Assembly (NCBI RefSeq): GCF_028372415.1
Contig: NC_092875.1
Span: forward strand, 183,173,522 to 183,237,521
DNA: 64,000 bases
Reading direction: 5' to 3'
DNA from: Notamacropus eugenii
Taxonomy: Eukaryota; Chordata; Mammalia; Diprotodontia; Macropodidae
Every line of letters starts with the position of its first letter. Positions within the stretch are counted from its first letter, which is position 1. The notes under the pieces were generated by a model, which worked only from the letters and a program-made list of their open reading frames with translations, ran no database searches and was not told where the DNA came from. Shown here one piece after another: positions 1 through 10,947 of the stretch. The position numbers and the translations under genes are program-made.

Positions 1-52
1 TGTAAAGTGCATCATACAGTATCTGGCACGTAGTAGGGATTTAATAAATTCT
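1..52 (+). mobile_element. 3' tail of an L2/MIR-type retroposon
   Basis: The window opens inside an old retroposon tail. It reads like 'ctggcac(a)tagtag...ttaataaat', the shared 3' terminus of L2 and MIR copies. The rest lies outside the window. Confidence 0.6.
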
Positions 53-250
53 TCTTCGCTTCTCCATTATGAACATTTTCAGAAACTGCTCATTGATAAT
101 TGCAGATTAAAAGTGACTTTATTTTAAATGAAGTAACTTTTCAGTAGGGTGGTATTCCGTCCTTTCGTTCCTTTCTCGCCTCTCCTTCTGCCCCTCATCA
201 GTATTATGATGAAGATTAGTTTGGCAAAGATTCAGCATGTTATAATGAAT

Positions 251-316
251 GAAAGGGCTGACCAGACTGAGAAAGGGCTGACCAGACTGAGAAAGGACTG
301 ACCAGACTGAGAAAGA
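251..316. repeat. Short minisatellite, 3 copies of a 20-bp unit
   Basis: The unit GAAAGGGCTGACCAGACTGA is repeated three times head to tail at 251-270, 271-290 and 291-310, with one change (aggg to agga) in the third, plus a 6-base partial fourth copy. No coding role is visible. Confidence 0.9.
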
Positions 317-319
317 CCT

Positions 320-490
320 GTGTTCATGCCTTGCTTTTAGCACACACTAGCCGCATGACCTTGGTCAAATCCTTTAATCTCTTTATTCTCCCAGGAAAAC
401 CCTTAAGATTGCAGAGGAATTGCTTGTCTTCTTCAGTGGAGGAAATTTACATACTAAGAATTCCCCAAACTGATGAAATCAGAGCCTCCA
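320..490 (+). mobile_element. CORE-SINE with a 'taagttgcagag' type tail (degraded)
   Basis: The start is a weak 'ggttcaagtcctgcc'-like tRNA B-box head, then 'actagccgcatgaccttggtcaa' CORE-like text. The tail (ctcccagg, ttgcagaggaattg, cttcagtggaggaa, atgaaatcagag) is unlike MIR or MAR1 but is shared with copies at 5200-5385 and 25828-26165. It is therefore a second marsupial SINE type. I do not know its official name. Confidence 0.5.
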
Positions 491-1183
491 CTCACACCCA
501 CACCTTCACACAAAAGTCTGGCAGTGGAATGAGGGATGATTTAGAGAAGGGGAAAGAGTGGAGATGGGAAGACCTATAAGATGTCTATTACAGTCATCAA
601 AGACTATGGTAGAAGTACAGGTTGGTGGTGATAAGAGCTGGTGGCCTAGGGCTGCTAGGGAAATTTCTGGGTTTACACTCCTAAATCAGTCCTTTGGAAT
701 GACTCAAAAGTCAGCATAACAAGGATTCTAGCTAGTTTCAATATATCTTGGGAAATTCATTTTGCTTCCCAACATTCTTGGAAGAGAAGGGGAGAGAGGG
801 AAGGAAGAAAGGAAAGACAAGGGTTCTTGGAGCTCATTCATCCCTTGTCAATGTCTGACCTGAGGGTGAGGGACAGTCATGATCAACCTCATTGAAGCTA
901 ATGGAATTGGAGACTCTAATGAGCTCTAGAGATGGATTTGGTCCATCATCCAAAACATCTGATGTAGTTAGAGTTTAGCAAGAATATTATGTTTCACATA
1001 CCTTCCCATACTTTGAAATGACACATGTGGCCTACAATAAGAAAGATGTGTACGGTTACCCACAAAAGATTCATCTCTGCATAGAAGTCACTGGAGTTTT
1101 TCATCTTAATCTGCCTGTGTCAACATTGTACCAAACAATTTGTCTACGGGTAAGGTGAGGATTGCTTAGTTGCTTGTTCTTCA
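491..1183. other. No gene or clear repeat recognised
   Basis: This is mixed-composition DNA without a convincing ORF or a repeat I can name. It has a short purine-rich patch (about 780-825). It may be unique sequence or a very old, unrecognisable insertion. Confidence 0.4.
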
Positions 1184-1425
1184 ACATAGTGCAGTAGATA
1201 GAGGGCTAAGTATGGAGCCAAAAAAGATCTGAGTTCATATATGGCTCAGACACTTACTAGCTGTGTGACCCTCTCCCTGTTTGCCTTAGTTTCTTCATCT
1301 GTAAAATGGGAATAATAGTAACACCTACCTCGAAGGGTTGTTTGAGGATCAAATGAGGTGATATTTGTGAAAAGTGCTTAGCACAGTGCTTGGCACATAG
1401 TAAGTAATATATAAAGGTTCATTCC
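1184..1425 (+). mobile_element. MIR-type CORE-SINE
   Basis: The head ('gcagtagatagagggc'), the CORE ('acttactagctgtgtgacc', 'ttcttcatctgtaaaatggg') and the MIR tail ('aggatcaaatgaggtgat', 'cacagtgcttggcacatagt') appear in order, so the copy is nearly complete. Confidence 0.88.
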
Positions 1426-1436
1426 CCCTTTCCCCC

Positions 1437-1560
1437 AATTGACAAAGAGAAGGGAGGCATTTAATGAAATTTACTTGGGAACCAAGAATAGCTACTTACA
1501 ACTACTGCCTGTGGGGTTGTGTCATCGTAGATGACTTGGCAAAATGATACCATCATGAGG
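1437..1560 (+). repeat. Unnamed low-copy element, copy 1
   Basis: About 120 bp shared in inverted orientation with 23660-23782. Shared blocks include 'taatgaaatttacttggg' (18 bases) and 'cttggcaaaatgat' (14 bases), with the same order and similar spacing. It lies between two MIR segments. I cannot assign a family; a fragment of an old LTR or DNA transposon is possible. Confidence 0.65.
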
Positions 1561-1697
1561 ATAATAACAACATCTACCATGAAGGGTTGCTGTGAGGATC
1601 AAATGAGGTGATACTTGTGAAACCACTTAGCGCAGTGGCTGGCACATAACAAAGGCTATATAAACGTTGACTATTATCAATATCATTATTATTATTG
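1561..1697 (+). mobile_element. MIR-type CORE-SINE, 3' half
   Basis: Repeats the MIR tail text of the upstream copy ('gggttgctgtgaggatcaaa', 'cgcagtggctggcacata') and ends in an ATT-rich stretch. It is either a separate truncated copy or a local duplication. Confidence 0.8.
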
Positions 1698-1950
1698 AGG
1701 GCAACTAGGTTGTGCAGTAGATAGAACACCACGCCTGCCTTAAGGAAGACCTGAGTTCAAATCCAGCTGCAGACACTTACTAGTTCATTGACCCTGGGCA
1801 AGTCCCTTAATCCTATTTGACTCAGTTTCCTCATCTGTAAATGTAAATCAGTTTCCTCATCTGGAGAAGAAAATGGCAAACCACTTCAGGATCTTTGCCA
1901 AGAAAACTGTAAATGGGGCCATGAAGAGTTTGACATGACGGAACAACACC
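1698..1950 (+). mobile_element. MAR1-type CORE-SINE with an internal 26-bp duplication
   Basis: Full-length marsupial MAR1-type SINE, from the tRNA-like head ('gcagtagatagaaca') and 'cctgagttcaaatccag' B box through the CORE to the tail ('gcaaaccactt', 'tttgccaagaaaac', 'gacatgac'). The block 'tcagtttcctcatctg' occurs twice, at 1822-1837 and 1848-1863, a tandem duplication not found in the other copies. Confidence 0.92.
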
Positions 1951-1973
1951 AATTATTGTCACCATTGTTGTTT

Positions 1974-2014
1974 TATATGTATATATATATATATATATAT
2001 AATATATAATATAA
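1974..2014. repeat. (TA)n/(AATAT) microsatellite
   Basis: Alternating TA for about 40 bases just downstream of the MAR1 tail. Confidence 0.9.
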
Positions 2015-2045
2015 GTAAACAAAGTCTCTATGTCTTTGCTTCAAT

Positions 2046-2690
2046 TCAAATCAACAAACATTTATTAAATCCCTACTAAGTACAAGGCATTATCCTTTGG
2101 GTCAGAGATACAAAGACTGAACAGGACTAAATAGTCCCTTCTTTGAAGGACCTTACATTCTACTGAGGTGAAAGAAGTCCATAGGTAAGTAAATAAGTGT
2201 ATATTTAGAATCATTTTAAAGAGGGAGGAGTGCACGAATCACATGGTTGTTGGGGGGATTGGAGATGGAGGATCAGCCTTGTGTGGAGAGGAACACTTGA
2301 GTTGAGCCTTAGAAGGAGTTCAGGGGAATTATCAGGGGAAGTGAGGAGGAAGAAAGGCTCAGGCATGAGGGGAAAGCCTAGGCAAATGTAAGGAATTTTG
2401 TGCATAGGTAATAGAAAATAGACTGGTTTAGCGGGAATATAGAGTACGTAAAGGAAAGTAATGTGGGAACATTTTGAAAAATAGACTGAGTTCAAATTGG
2501 GCTTTAAATTCCAAGCAGAAGAGTTTATGTTGTATCCTAGAGACAACAGGTAGACCACTGAAATTTCTTGAGCAGGGGAATGATAAGGTCATACTTCTGT
2601 TTTAGGAAGAATAATTTGGCAGCTACACAAAGGGTGGATTAGAGAGGAGAGTAACTAGAGTCAGGAAAGCCATATTGGATTCAGTTGTGA
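2046..2690 (-). mobile_element. L2 LINE, 3' UTR and 3' end
   Basis: The left edge ('caacaaacatttattaaatc', 'ctactaag', 'agagatacaaag') is the reverse complement of the L2 terminus. Further right are the L2 3' UTR landmarks read antisense: 'tgagttgagccttagaagga', 'tttatgttgtatcct', 'gagcaggggaatgataaggt'. The 115-aa open frame on this strand is an accident of the UTR, not reverse transcriptase. Confidence 0.75.
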
Positions 2691-4555
2691 GAAGGGATGC
2701 AGACCTTTATTGTACATCAATCAAAAAGCATTTTTGAAAACTTGTTGTGCAGAAACTGTTCCAAACAATTTGGAGAAATGTACAAGTAGCAGAAAAGAAA
2801 TAGATAAATAATTAAAATAATTTAAAAATAAAGTCCTGCAATTGGATAACTTGATTGGGAAAGGCAAACCCTATATATAAAAGAACTAGAAAATAATTAC
2901 AAAACAAAATGTAAGCAGTACATTAAAAATTGGAAAAAAAGGAATGTTAATTCTTACTTTTCTATGACCTGTGTTTCTTTGTATTTCTCCTTTCCCATCC
3001 CAGGAAGACATCCCTTGGGACCAAGCTAAGCAAGCCAATTTTTAACACAATGGAACTACTTAAGGTTAAGTTCCACAAGGAGGCACAGAGCAAGGGCACA
3101 CTTGGAGTCGAGGCCTTCCCCCTTTAGGGAAGGATTTTGGGGGGGAGGCTGCATAATATGGGCAAAATGTTACAATACCCTTAAATTCTGGGTGTTCAAC
3201 TCAATTTGTCCCTCTTTAAATTTGGAGGAAAATCATGATGGCTACCAAATAAGACTTTCAGAGGCTTTGAGGCTCTTAATTGGAGAAGAACCAAATAATG
3301 CAAGATAATAGGTTTCCATGTTTGATAATTGCCATGTTAAAGAAGTCTCAGTGTACTTTTACCTTTTGTTCTATAGCCATTTGTGACACTTTACCAGCTC
3401 TATCTCAATTGTCCCTGGATTTTTCCTATTATCTCATTCAGGATTGGTTATTTTTAAACACCCTTATTTTGGTTTAGCTGTTTTTTACCCCGTCTCACCT
3501 TGGCTGCTATTTTAGCAATTTTCCTATAAATGCCCAGTGCTGGGTTCTTGCTGTGCACCCTGTGTGGGAGAATGAGGCAAGGGGGAGGGAGCAGGGAGGG
3601 AGGGAGGTGAGGGGAAAGGAAAGAGAAGAAGGAGGAGGAAGAGAAATACGAATTGCTAGATAGAAAGCCAGCAGAGGCGTCTTGAGGAATATACTCCAAC
3701 TGCTATTAGCAAGGCAAGGGGTTAGTGGAAAGCAGGAGGGAGCAAGCTGAATGAAAATGTCAGCTTTGAGGGGTGCCTCTATGCAGGTTTGCTGGGGTGG
3801 CGGCTGGTGCCACTGCTGAGCGTATTTGCCATTTATGGGATTCGAGAGTGAGGTTCTTGAAATGACAAGCTAATAAAAACAAGTGATGGGTGACTAATAT
3901 TTTCACTGACTTCAGTGCTTTGTTTGCTGCTAGCTATTCTCCCCCTTCCTCCTCCCCCTCCTCAGCACTGACATCTTGCTATACCATGGACCAAGTGCTG
4001 CTTCAGCTCTTGGCCAAGAAACTAGAGGGAAGGTGGGTGCAGAGATCATGGGGAAATATTTTTTGATTGAGAGAAGGAGCAAAAAAATGTTTGCCAGGGG
4101 AAAATTCTATACGTATATGAAGTAGGCTGATACCTTTTGGGATCTGGCATTTCCCCATAGCTTTGGACTCAATAAAATGAGCCATTATATAGTCAGAGTC
4201 ATTTCTTTTGGACACAGGCATTTGTGTGTCAGTCAGAATTAAGTCAGCAACTGGAGTAGTGGTACCTGGGACATGGGCTACAAAGACAAAATTAATCATT
4301 TCCTTTATTCATTCTAAGGGGAATGTATTTGTTTTCCCATTTGAGCACAGTTACTTCTTTAACAACCTGGATGGAACTGTTAAGCTATCGAACCAGAAAA
4401 CAGATTTATTGAATGTCTGCTACGGACAAGTCAGTTGCTCCTAAGTGGCTCTGCAGTGGAAAAAAAAAAAAACTATTCACTTTAAAAATGAATGTAGTGT
4501 TCAATGCTGCTGGGAGCCACACACCAGAGATCAGGCTGTCTTCCTTGGACTGACT
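2691..4555. other. Mostly unassigned sequence
   Basis: A weak L2-like 3' end lies near 2715-2800 on the minus strand. The rest, including 3480-4440, shows no repeat I recognise and no ORF with protein-like composition. A purine-rich stretch lies at about 3580-3650. It could hold unique or conserved non-coding DNA; an alignment to other mammals would tell. Confidence 0.4.
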
Positions 4556-4556
4556 C

Positions 4557-4760
4557 CCCCCACCCCTCTCTTTCTCTCTCTTTTTGTCTCTTTCTCTCTG
4601 TCTCTCTCTCTCTGTGTCTTTCTCTTTGTCTCTGTCTCTATCTCTGTATCTCTGTATCTCTCTCTCTCTCTTTCTCCCCTCCTCACTTTCCCCCTCTCTC
4701 CCCTTCCTCCCTCCTTCTTCCTCTCTCTTCCCTCTCCCTCCCCCTCTATCCCCTTCTATT
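4557..4760. repeat. TCTC/TCTG/TCCC pyrimidine-rich microsatellite
   Basis: About 200 bases of almost pure C/T, with TCTC, TCTG and CTCCC units. It is the cause of several Ser/Leu-rich open frames in all three plus frames. Confidence 0.95.
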
Positions 4761-4789
4761 TTATTAAAACATTAACAACTAAACACGTT

Positions 4790-5640
4790 AAGTGATTATT
4801 TTAATTTATAAAGAATATCTTTTTTTTAGTTTTACATCACCTACACTTACCAATGCATCCCTCTCCCTCCTCCTTCCAGTGAGTCATTTACTATAACATA
4901 GAGTAAAAAGAGAAAAAAAAACAAAAAACAAATGAACAAATTAAAAAAAAAAAGTCTGGCATTATGTAAAATATTCCATACCCACAGAAACCTCACTTCT
5001 GCAAAGACAAAGGGGTGGAAGGAAGCATGTGATGCCTTCTTATATCTCTTCTTGGGGGTGGTGGTGGTGGTGGGAATTTACATTTAAGTCTAGTCATTTC
5101 AACCCATTGAGTATCATAATGCCCTTCTAGTTCCTTCCTCTGAATATCCATCAAAATTCTTTGTCCATTCTCTCTCTCATTTTTGCTCATATGATAATTT
5201 CACACAATGGATAGATAACTAGCTTTAGATCCAGGAAGTTCTGGGTTCAAGTCCTACCTTTGATCCAAAGTTAATTGATCTTTCTGCGTTCTAGAGAGTT
5301 TCAGAGAAGGTGCTGATCTGTGTTACTGCTAGAGGGCATTCTCTGTATTGATGCAATCACAAACCCAGTCCCAGATAATGTACAGTGGGTACTACTACTC
5401 TGCTTTTGTTTTTTTCACTTTTCATTATTTAATAAGTCTTTCCAGATTTCTTCACTTTCCTAATATTTCTTAGTGCATTATTTCATTCCATTAATGTGCC
5501 ATACATAGTTTATTCATTTCCCTAATTTTGGATGCTTAGGTTGTTTCCAGTATTTTTGTTTGTTTGTTTTTTTACAATTACATACAATGCTGCTATTAAA
5601 AACCTTTCAACAAACATTCATTTTTTGTTTTCTTTGATTG
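4790..5640 (-). mobile_element. L1 LINE 3' end (old), interrupted by a SINE
   Basis: Read antisense, 5390-5640 resembles the end of L1 ORF2 ('attccattaatgtgccata', 'gttgtttccag', 'acaatgctgctat'). 4800-5190 resembles the marsupial L1 3' UTR region. The SINE at 5200-5385 splits it. It is more diverged than the other L1 copies here. Confidence 0.55.
5200..5385 (+). mobile_element. CORE-SINE with 'taagttgcagag' type tail
   Basis: Head 'cacaatggatagataact' and B box 'gggttcaagtcc', then a short CORE, then the second-family tail ('agagaaggtgctgatctg', 'agagggcattc', 'gatgcaatcacaaac'). Same family as 320-490 and 25828-26165. Confidence 0.65.
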
Positions 5641-6027
5641 GGCTATTTGTTCCCGGATCTGGTTCTTTCTTAAAGCAAGACCACTCTTAAACATTTATCA
5701 GCACCATGTAATACATTCTCTCTCAGCGAGCTGGATGGGGAGGGGAGGAAAGCAAGGGTGAGTATTATGGAGGAAATATAAACAGATAAAACTGTAAGGT
5801 GGCGAGGGTGATTTTCACAGATGGTCTATGGAGTCAGAGTTGTTGCTGAGCAGAAACTGTTAAATGTGTGTGCTTCCTTCCTCTTAGGGCATTTTAGTAT
5901 GGACTGCTATGCTTCTTCAAGTTCACAGTAGATAAAGCACCAAAGCTGGGATATTAAACCTAAGTAATAAAAATGATGCTTGTGGAGAAGAAAATTTTCT
6001 TCTATACTATTCCTTCATTTGAGATAG
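5641..6027. other. No gene or clear repeat recognised
   Basis: Mixed sequence, no convincing ORF, no repeat I can name. Confidence 0.35.
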
Positions 6028-6200
6028 AATAGAAATTAGTTTTGGAGCTGGAAGGGACCTTAGGGATTATCTGGGTCAAATCCTTCAATTTTAGGGATCA
6101 GGAAACTGAAACCTGAGGAGAGAAAATGACTTACTAGTGAGGTGGGGCTAGGATTTAGGTCTCCTGATTCCAAGTCCAGAGATGTTTCCATCATGTTACA
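6028..6200 (-). mobile_element. MIR3-type SINE
   Basis: Antisense MIR-type text: 'ggagctggaagggacctta', 'ggatcaggaaactgaaacc', 'aggtctcctgattccaa'. Confidence 0.7.
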
Positions 6201-6258
6201 TTGTTGGGTCATCAAAAGAAGGATATTAGTGATACAGATGATAATAGATAAGCTGAGA

Positions 6259-6510
6259 GCAGCTACGGTAGATAGAGTGACACAGTAGATAGAATGCCAG
6301 GTCTTTGAGTCAGGAAGACCTGAGCACAAATGTGGCCTCAGACACTTGTTAGTTGTGTCTGAGCAAGTCACTTAAATCCAGTTTGCCTCAGTTTCCTCAT
6401 TTATAAAATGAGCTGGAGAAGGAAATGGCAAACCACTCCAGCATTTTTGCCAAAAGAATTCCAAATGGGGTCTCAAAGAGTTGTATACAATTTCATTGAA
6501 TAAACAACAA
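6259..6510 (+). mobile_element. MAR1-type CORE-SINE
   Basis: Complete copy, from 'cacagtagatagaatgcc' and 'cctgagcacaaatgtgg' to 'gagctggagaaggaaatggc', 'tttttgccaaaagaattcc' and a terminal 'aaacaacaa'. Confidence 0.93.
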
Positions 6511-7227
6511 AGTTAATCTGTGGTATTTGCTTTGTGTTAGTTCAACAGCTATGTGAAAGAAATCATTAAATCTTAACTTGGAAGGAAGCCTGATCTGAAA
6601 TGGGAAAGAATACTGTTTCCTGCATTTCATAGACCCCACAAGACCATGCAAAGACTCCTGAGCATGTCTGATGCCTCCAAGTGGATTCTCAGGGATGGTC
6701 TCACTTATGCTTCATACACCCTGCTTTTCCATTATAAAAGAAGGTCAAGGGAAGAAAGCGTGGGACTAAGGCAAAATAGCTCCTTAGACACTGTTGTCTG
6801 TGCTCAGTTGGTATTTTCAAAAGTATTGGGATTTTTAAGACCATAGGGAACGGTGACAGGCCAAATAGACTGTGGGATAGAGACATTTCTAACTCAACTC
6901 TGCAGTTAATTAACAGCCTAAGGGAGGAAAAGAAAGGCAAAAAGAAATGAAAAAAAATCATTAAACCACAAGCTCAGGGTCAAGTATTGTGCTTGTTGCA
7001 GAAGGAGGTTATTATGATAATTAGAGCCAGTGAACATGGATAATACCAGTCTGTGAAAGACATGGTATGAGGTTAACATTCCTGTCCTCTAGAGGCCCAC
7101 AGCCCCTAAATTTCTGCCTTCTAAAAGCTAGGTGATTATAATAGCCTTGTATGTATAGTATACAAATATATAGCTAATTCACTTTTAGATACAAATATAA
7201 CATTAAATATATATGTGTGTGTATGCA
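6511..7227. other. No gene or clear repeat recognised
   Basis: Unassigned sequence with no supported ORF; a short (TG)n patch sits near 7205-7222. Antisense and sense ORFs here have no protein-like signature. Confidence 0.35.
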
Positions 7228-7470
7228 TGTTCACATATCTACTATGTGCCATGAATTGTGCAAAGTACTTTATAATTATTATCTCATCTGATCCTCATAA
7301 CAGCCTTGGGAGGCAAGTGCTATTATTATATACATCTTTCGGATAAAGACACTGAAGGCAACAGAGGCTCAATGACTTACCTAAGGACACAGTTAGTAAT
7401 TGTCAGAGGTCAGACTTGCTTGGGTCTTCCTGACTCCTGAAGCAGTGGTCTAGCTAATCATGTGCCCTGT
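7228..7470 (-). mobile_element. MIR-type CORE-SINE
   Basis: Antisense order is preserved: 'ctatgtgccatgaattgtgc', 'tctcatctgatcctcataac', 'ctcaatgacttacctaagg', 'gggtcttcctgactcctga'. Confidence 0.85.
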
Positions 7471-7509
7471 TAAATCTTCTTCAGTGTAACTATCTCTAAT
7501 TCCTTCAAT

Positions 7510-8105
7510 GAATCCTCATATGCCACAGGTGTATGGGGTGTTCAGGGAGGACTAGCACCTATGGTGTAAGGGCTTGCTGGTCCGCTTTCAGGGATGCTTA
7601 ACCACCTCTGGTGTCCACCTTTCACCCATTTCTCAACCATATCTCCAAAAAGCTGTAACATGCACACCTTAGTAGCTAAAGCAGGTTGAATGTAGCCGAT
7701 GGACCTCAAATCCATTGGTGAATTAGAGGGATGTATACCAAAAGCAAGTGAAGACTTCTCCTGTGGAATGGGCAGATGAGAATAATTTGTTCCAATGTGC
7801 ATTGTGTGTGGTTTTGTCCTACATTCTCAAAAAGGATCATGACATCAGATAGATGATGACATGACTTGCAATTGACTTTGATTTGAGTGAGGGAGGACTG
7901 TGCAAAGTCACCAGTCTCACTTTCTCCTCCAGAGTCATCTGGGTCTAGTGGACAGATATTGATCAGGAAAACTGGAGAGTGCCCAGGATGCAATGGAAGA
8001 CCCTGGGCCTTTTAAGCTAAGGCCTTTACAGGTTCTCTCTTTGTGAGAGGTAATGCCCATTCAGTGAATAGACCTCTTTTATAAGTGAGTCAAGGGGTGG
8101 CCCCT
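7510..8105 (-). mobile_element. Unnamed dispersed repeat, minus-strand copy
   Basis: The reverse complement carries a characteristic 3' portion: 'agatgactctggaggaga', 'gtgactttgcacag', 'cctccctcactcaaat', 'gcaagtcatgtcatc', ending in 'gaatgtaggacaaaac'. The same order occurs on the plus strand at 8110-8582 and 48885-49125. I recognise it as a recurrent marsupial repeat but cannot name the family with confidence. Its 5' limit is approximate. Confidence 0.6.
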
Positions 8106-8109
8106 TTAA

Positions 8110-8582
8110 TAAAAAAAAAAAAAAATCAAACCAAGAGGGGAAAACTCTCAGGGTTGCTGGCCAAAGGAGAAACAGTTACTATTTCCATTCACTGAGCTAG
8201 GCGGTCCCAAAAAATAGCCATGAAGTGGTGCTTGGGCAGGGATCTATTGTTGTCCAATCTATGAGCTCCAGAGTGAAATGGATTAAAGGCTTGGTCTTTG
8301 AGAAAGAAATCTAGCCAGTTTCAATGGCCATGAAGGTAATTGAAGCAGGTGCTGTGGAGTGCTTAGAGCTTGATCAAAGATTGAAGACACCAAGGTCATC
8401 CACTGAATCCTAGGCCATCACCAGTCATCCTGACTTGTCTTGCCAGTGAACTTCAATGACTGCAAAATAGAGACTGATAACTTTGTGTAACTGTGTAACT
8501 CACAAATCCAATTCACACACAAGGCAAGACATAACCCTGTGATGTCATTGGTCCTCTTCAAAAACAAAGTACAAGCAACAGC
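8110..8582 (+). mobile_element. Unnamed dispersed repeat, plus-strand copy
   Basis: Shares with its neighbour and with 48885-49125 the stretch 'ccatcaccagtcatcctga' followed by 'gataactttgtg', 'ctcacaaatccaattcac' and a terminal 'gatgtcattggtcctcttc' plus an ACAA-type tail. It lies head to head with the minus-strand copy at 7510-8105. Confidence 0.6.
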
Positions 8583-8633
8583 AAGTAGTGTGCCACTATA
8601 GTGTCTATAGTTCCCTTTTCCTCTTCCTGATAC

Positions 8634-8704
8634 CTTCCTTCCTTCCTTCCTTTCATTTTTCCTTCATTCTTCCCTTCCTCTTTCTTCTCTTCTTTTCCCT
8701 TCAG
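8634..8704. repeat. (TTCC)n pyrimidine-rich tract
   Basis: CCTT units grading into irregular C/T sequence. Confidence 0.9.
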
Positions 8705-9625
8705 CATGGAAGCTTTGATCTGCCTTATTTCCAACCTGGGCTGGTTTGCCTTAATGTGGGCAACCTGGTGGTCACCTCACATTAATGCTGAATTTCCTGC
8801 ATTCATTGGATTTTGCCCACAGCAATGGAGAAACTGTAATCCTCAGCCTTCCTGGCTGCAAAGTTTACAGATGTTGGCAACCAAGTTGGGGTAGAGTTTC
8901 AACCCAAAGACTCCACTGGCACCTTTTGTCCACCTGTGGTTCACCCAAAAGCATGTACGTACAGTCATAGGAGTGTGTGGTTATGGTCAACTATATTTTA
9001 CAAGTCATGCTAGGAAACCTCTTGTTGCAAAAGGGCTGCTCAGAATCTGGAAACCAGCTCTGGGAATCCCAGCAGCTTCAGGTGCTTCCACCACTGCTTC
9101 CTGTTTTACTTCCCACTCATTTCTACTTTACATTTCTGCAAGGCACAGGAGAAGTACGAAGGATTCCTGTCTAGTGCTTGGGTTATCGTGCAGTCCACAG
9201 CCCTTCTCTTCCAGGCTCTTTCTGTAGTGCTGCCTGACTTGCTCTGGTGAGGCTTCTGACTGATAGAATCAATTCCTCTGAGGGTCAGGCAAACTCTCTG
9301 CCCTCTTCCTTCCTAACCCTGGGAAGTCTCCACTACTGCTCAGGGACTTCATCCTAACACACCAGAGAAAACATCAACTACTTGGTTTTGTTTTTTTTTC
9401 AATTGTTTGGCCCACTTTGCTTTCTAGGACTTCAGTTAGTATGGTTAGGGAATGTCAAAAAAATAAAGAAGACATTTCTGGTCATGCCTTAAAACTTTAT
9501 TTTTTGGCAAAGTGCACACAGGAAAGAAGGGTCCAGTGGGAAAAAAATTTTTTTAACCAGGAAGATAAAGCCAAAAATGTTATGCTAGACATATTTTTAT
9601 ATATATTTATGGTGTCTCCCATTTG
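8705..9625. other. Unassigned sequence
   Basis: Relatively GC-balanced, with short open frames in several frames but none continuous or protein-like. It could be an old transposon body that I cannot name. Confidence 0.3.
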
Positions 9626-9725
9626 AAAATAAACTCTTTATGAGCAGAGATTTTTTCATTCTTTGTTAATGTATGCACAATGCCTGGTATATAGGGGGAG
9701 CTTAATACTCATTGACTCATCTCTT
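9626..9725 (+). mobile_element. L2 LINE 3' terminus
   Basis: Terminal L2 text: 'aaataaactctttatgagca', 'gcacaatgcctggtatata', 'gcttaatactcattgactca'. Confidence 0.7.
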
Positions 9726-9774
9726 TTAAGGGAAGGGAAAGGTTTGTATAAAGGAAGCTCTATGGAAGTTCATA

Positions 9775-10345
9775 TTTTTAAAGTTTGATTAATTTTAAAA
9801 AAAATTTACTTATTTTTAGTTTACAAGATTCAGTTCCACAAGCTTTTGAGTTTTGAATTTTCTTCTCCTTCCTGTCTCTCCTCCCCAAGACGGCGTGCCA
9901 TATGACATAGGCTGTACATATACATTTGTATTAAACATAATTTTACATTAGTTGTATTGTAAAGAAGAACTACAACCAATGGAATGAATCACAAGAAAGA
10001 AGAAATAAAACAAAACAAAAGAGAGAGAGAGAGAGAGCAAAGAGCATTCTTTGATCTGCATTCGAACTTTGTAATTCTTTCTCTGGATAGGGATAGCATT
10101 TTCTATAGTGGACCCTTTGGAGTTGTCCCAGATGCCTGCATTGCTAAGAAGAGCCAAGTCTATCCAAGTTAGCCATTGTACAATGTGGCTGTAACTGAGT
10201 ATGTTCCCCTGGTTCTGCTCACTTCACTCAGCATCAGTTCATGTAAGTCTTTTCCAGGTTTTTCTGAAATCTGCCTGCTCATTACTTCTTATGGCACAAT
10301 AGTATTCCATTACATTCATATACTACATTAGTTAATTCTTTTCAA
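9775..10345 (-). mobile_element. L1 LINE 3' end, 5'-truncated
   Basis: Antisense marsupial L1: the 3' UTR ('gacataggctgtacatatac', 'ttgatctgcattcgaac') and the ORF2 terminus ('ctcagcatcagttcatgtaa', 'atggcacaatagtattccat'). It shares this order with 18057-18516 and 35585-36222. Confidence 0.9.
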
Positions 10346-10945
10346 AAAAGTTTTCAATTGATAAAAGTAACATTTTTTATGATTCAATTAATGCTCATCT
10401 TAAGATAAGATAAGAATTCCCAGGTTCCCACTCTAATGAAAATTGCCATTTTTGAGTACAGTAAGATAGGACATGAGTCTAGAAGGCAGAGGCCAGAAGC
10501 ACCAGTCCCAGGAAAAGAAAAGGGGAATTAGAGCTGAGCAAGTCTGGCCTTTGAGCCAAAGACAAAGAGATTCACTTGGGAAAGACACTAGAGGAGGATG
10601 GAGAGATCCAATAAATCTCCCTCCATTTACATACCAATAAAGAGCAAGAATGAAGCTAATCACTAGAAATCAGGCCCAAGGTGGTAACCAACAAGGATAT
10701 CAAAATGAGTAGGAAAGGGAGTGAGGCACAAGGATAGGTACCTTTAAATAATACTTTTTTGTAAATGTGCATCACTATAATGCCAGAAAGTGTCTCTCTA
10801 TGTTGGAATTTAGGTATTTATTTGATGAATCAAGTTGTTTGTGTCACAGTGACAGCTCAGAGCAGATGATAACTTGCAGTGAGCATTGTTTTCTAATCTT
10901 GCCTAAAGCTTGCAAACACCTTGTCCTGCCTCTGATTTAAAGATT
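10346..10945. other. No gene or clear repeat recognised
   Basis: Unassigned sequence without a supported ORF. Confidence 0.35.
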
Positions 10946-10947
10946 TA

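Noticed and set aside
1698..1790. tRNA-like A and B boxes in many places (for example here)
   Set aside because: They are the tRNA-derived heads of SINEs, without a cloverleaf.
2211..2558. 115-aa minus-strand frame in an L2
   Set aside because: Lies in the L2 3' UTR and lacks reverse-transcriptase motifs.
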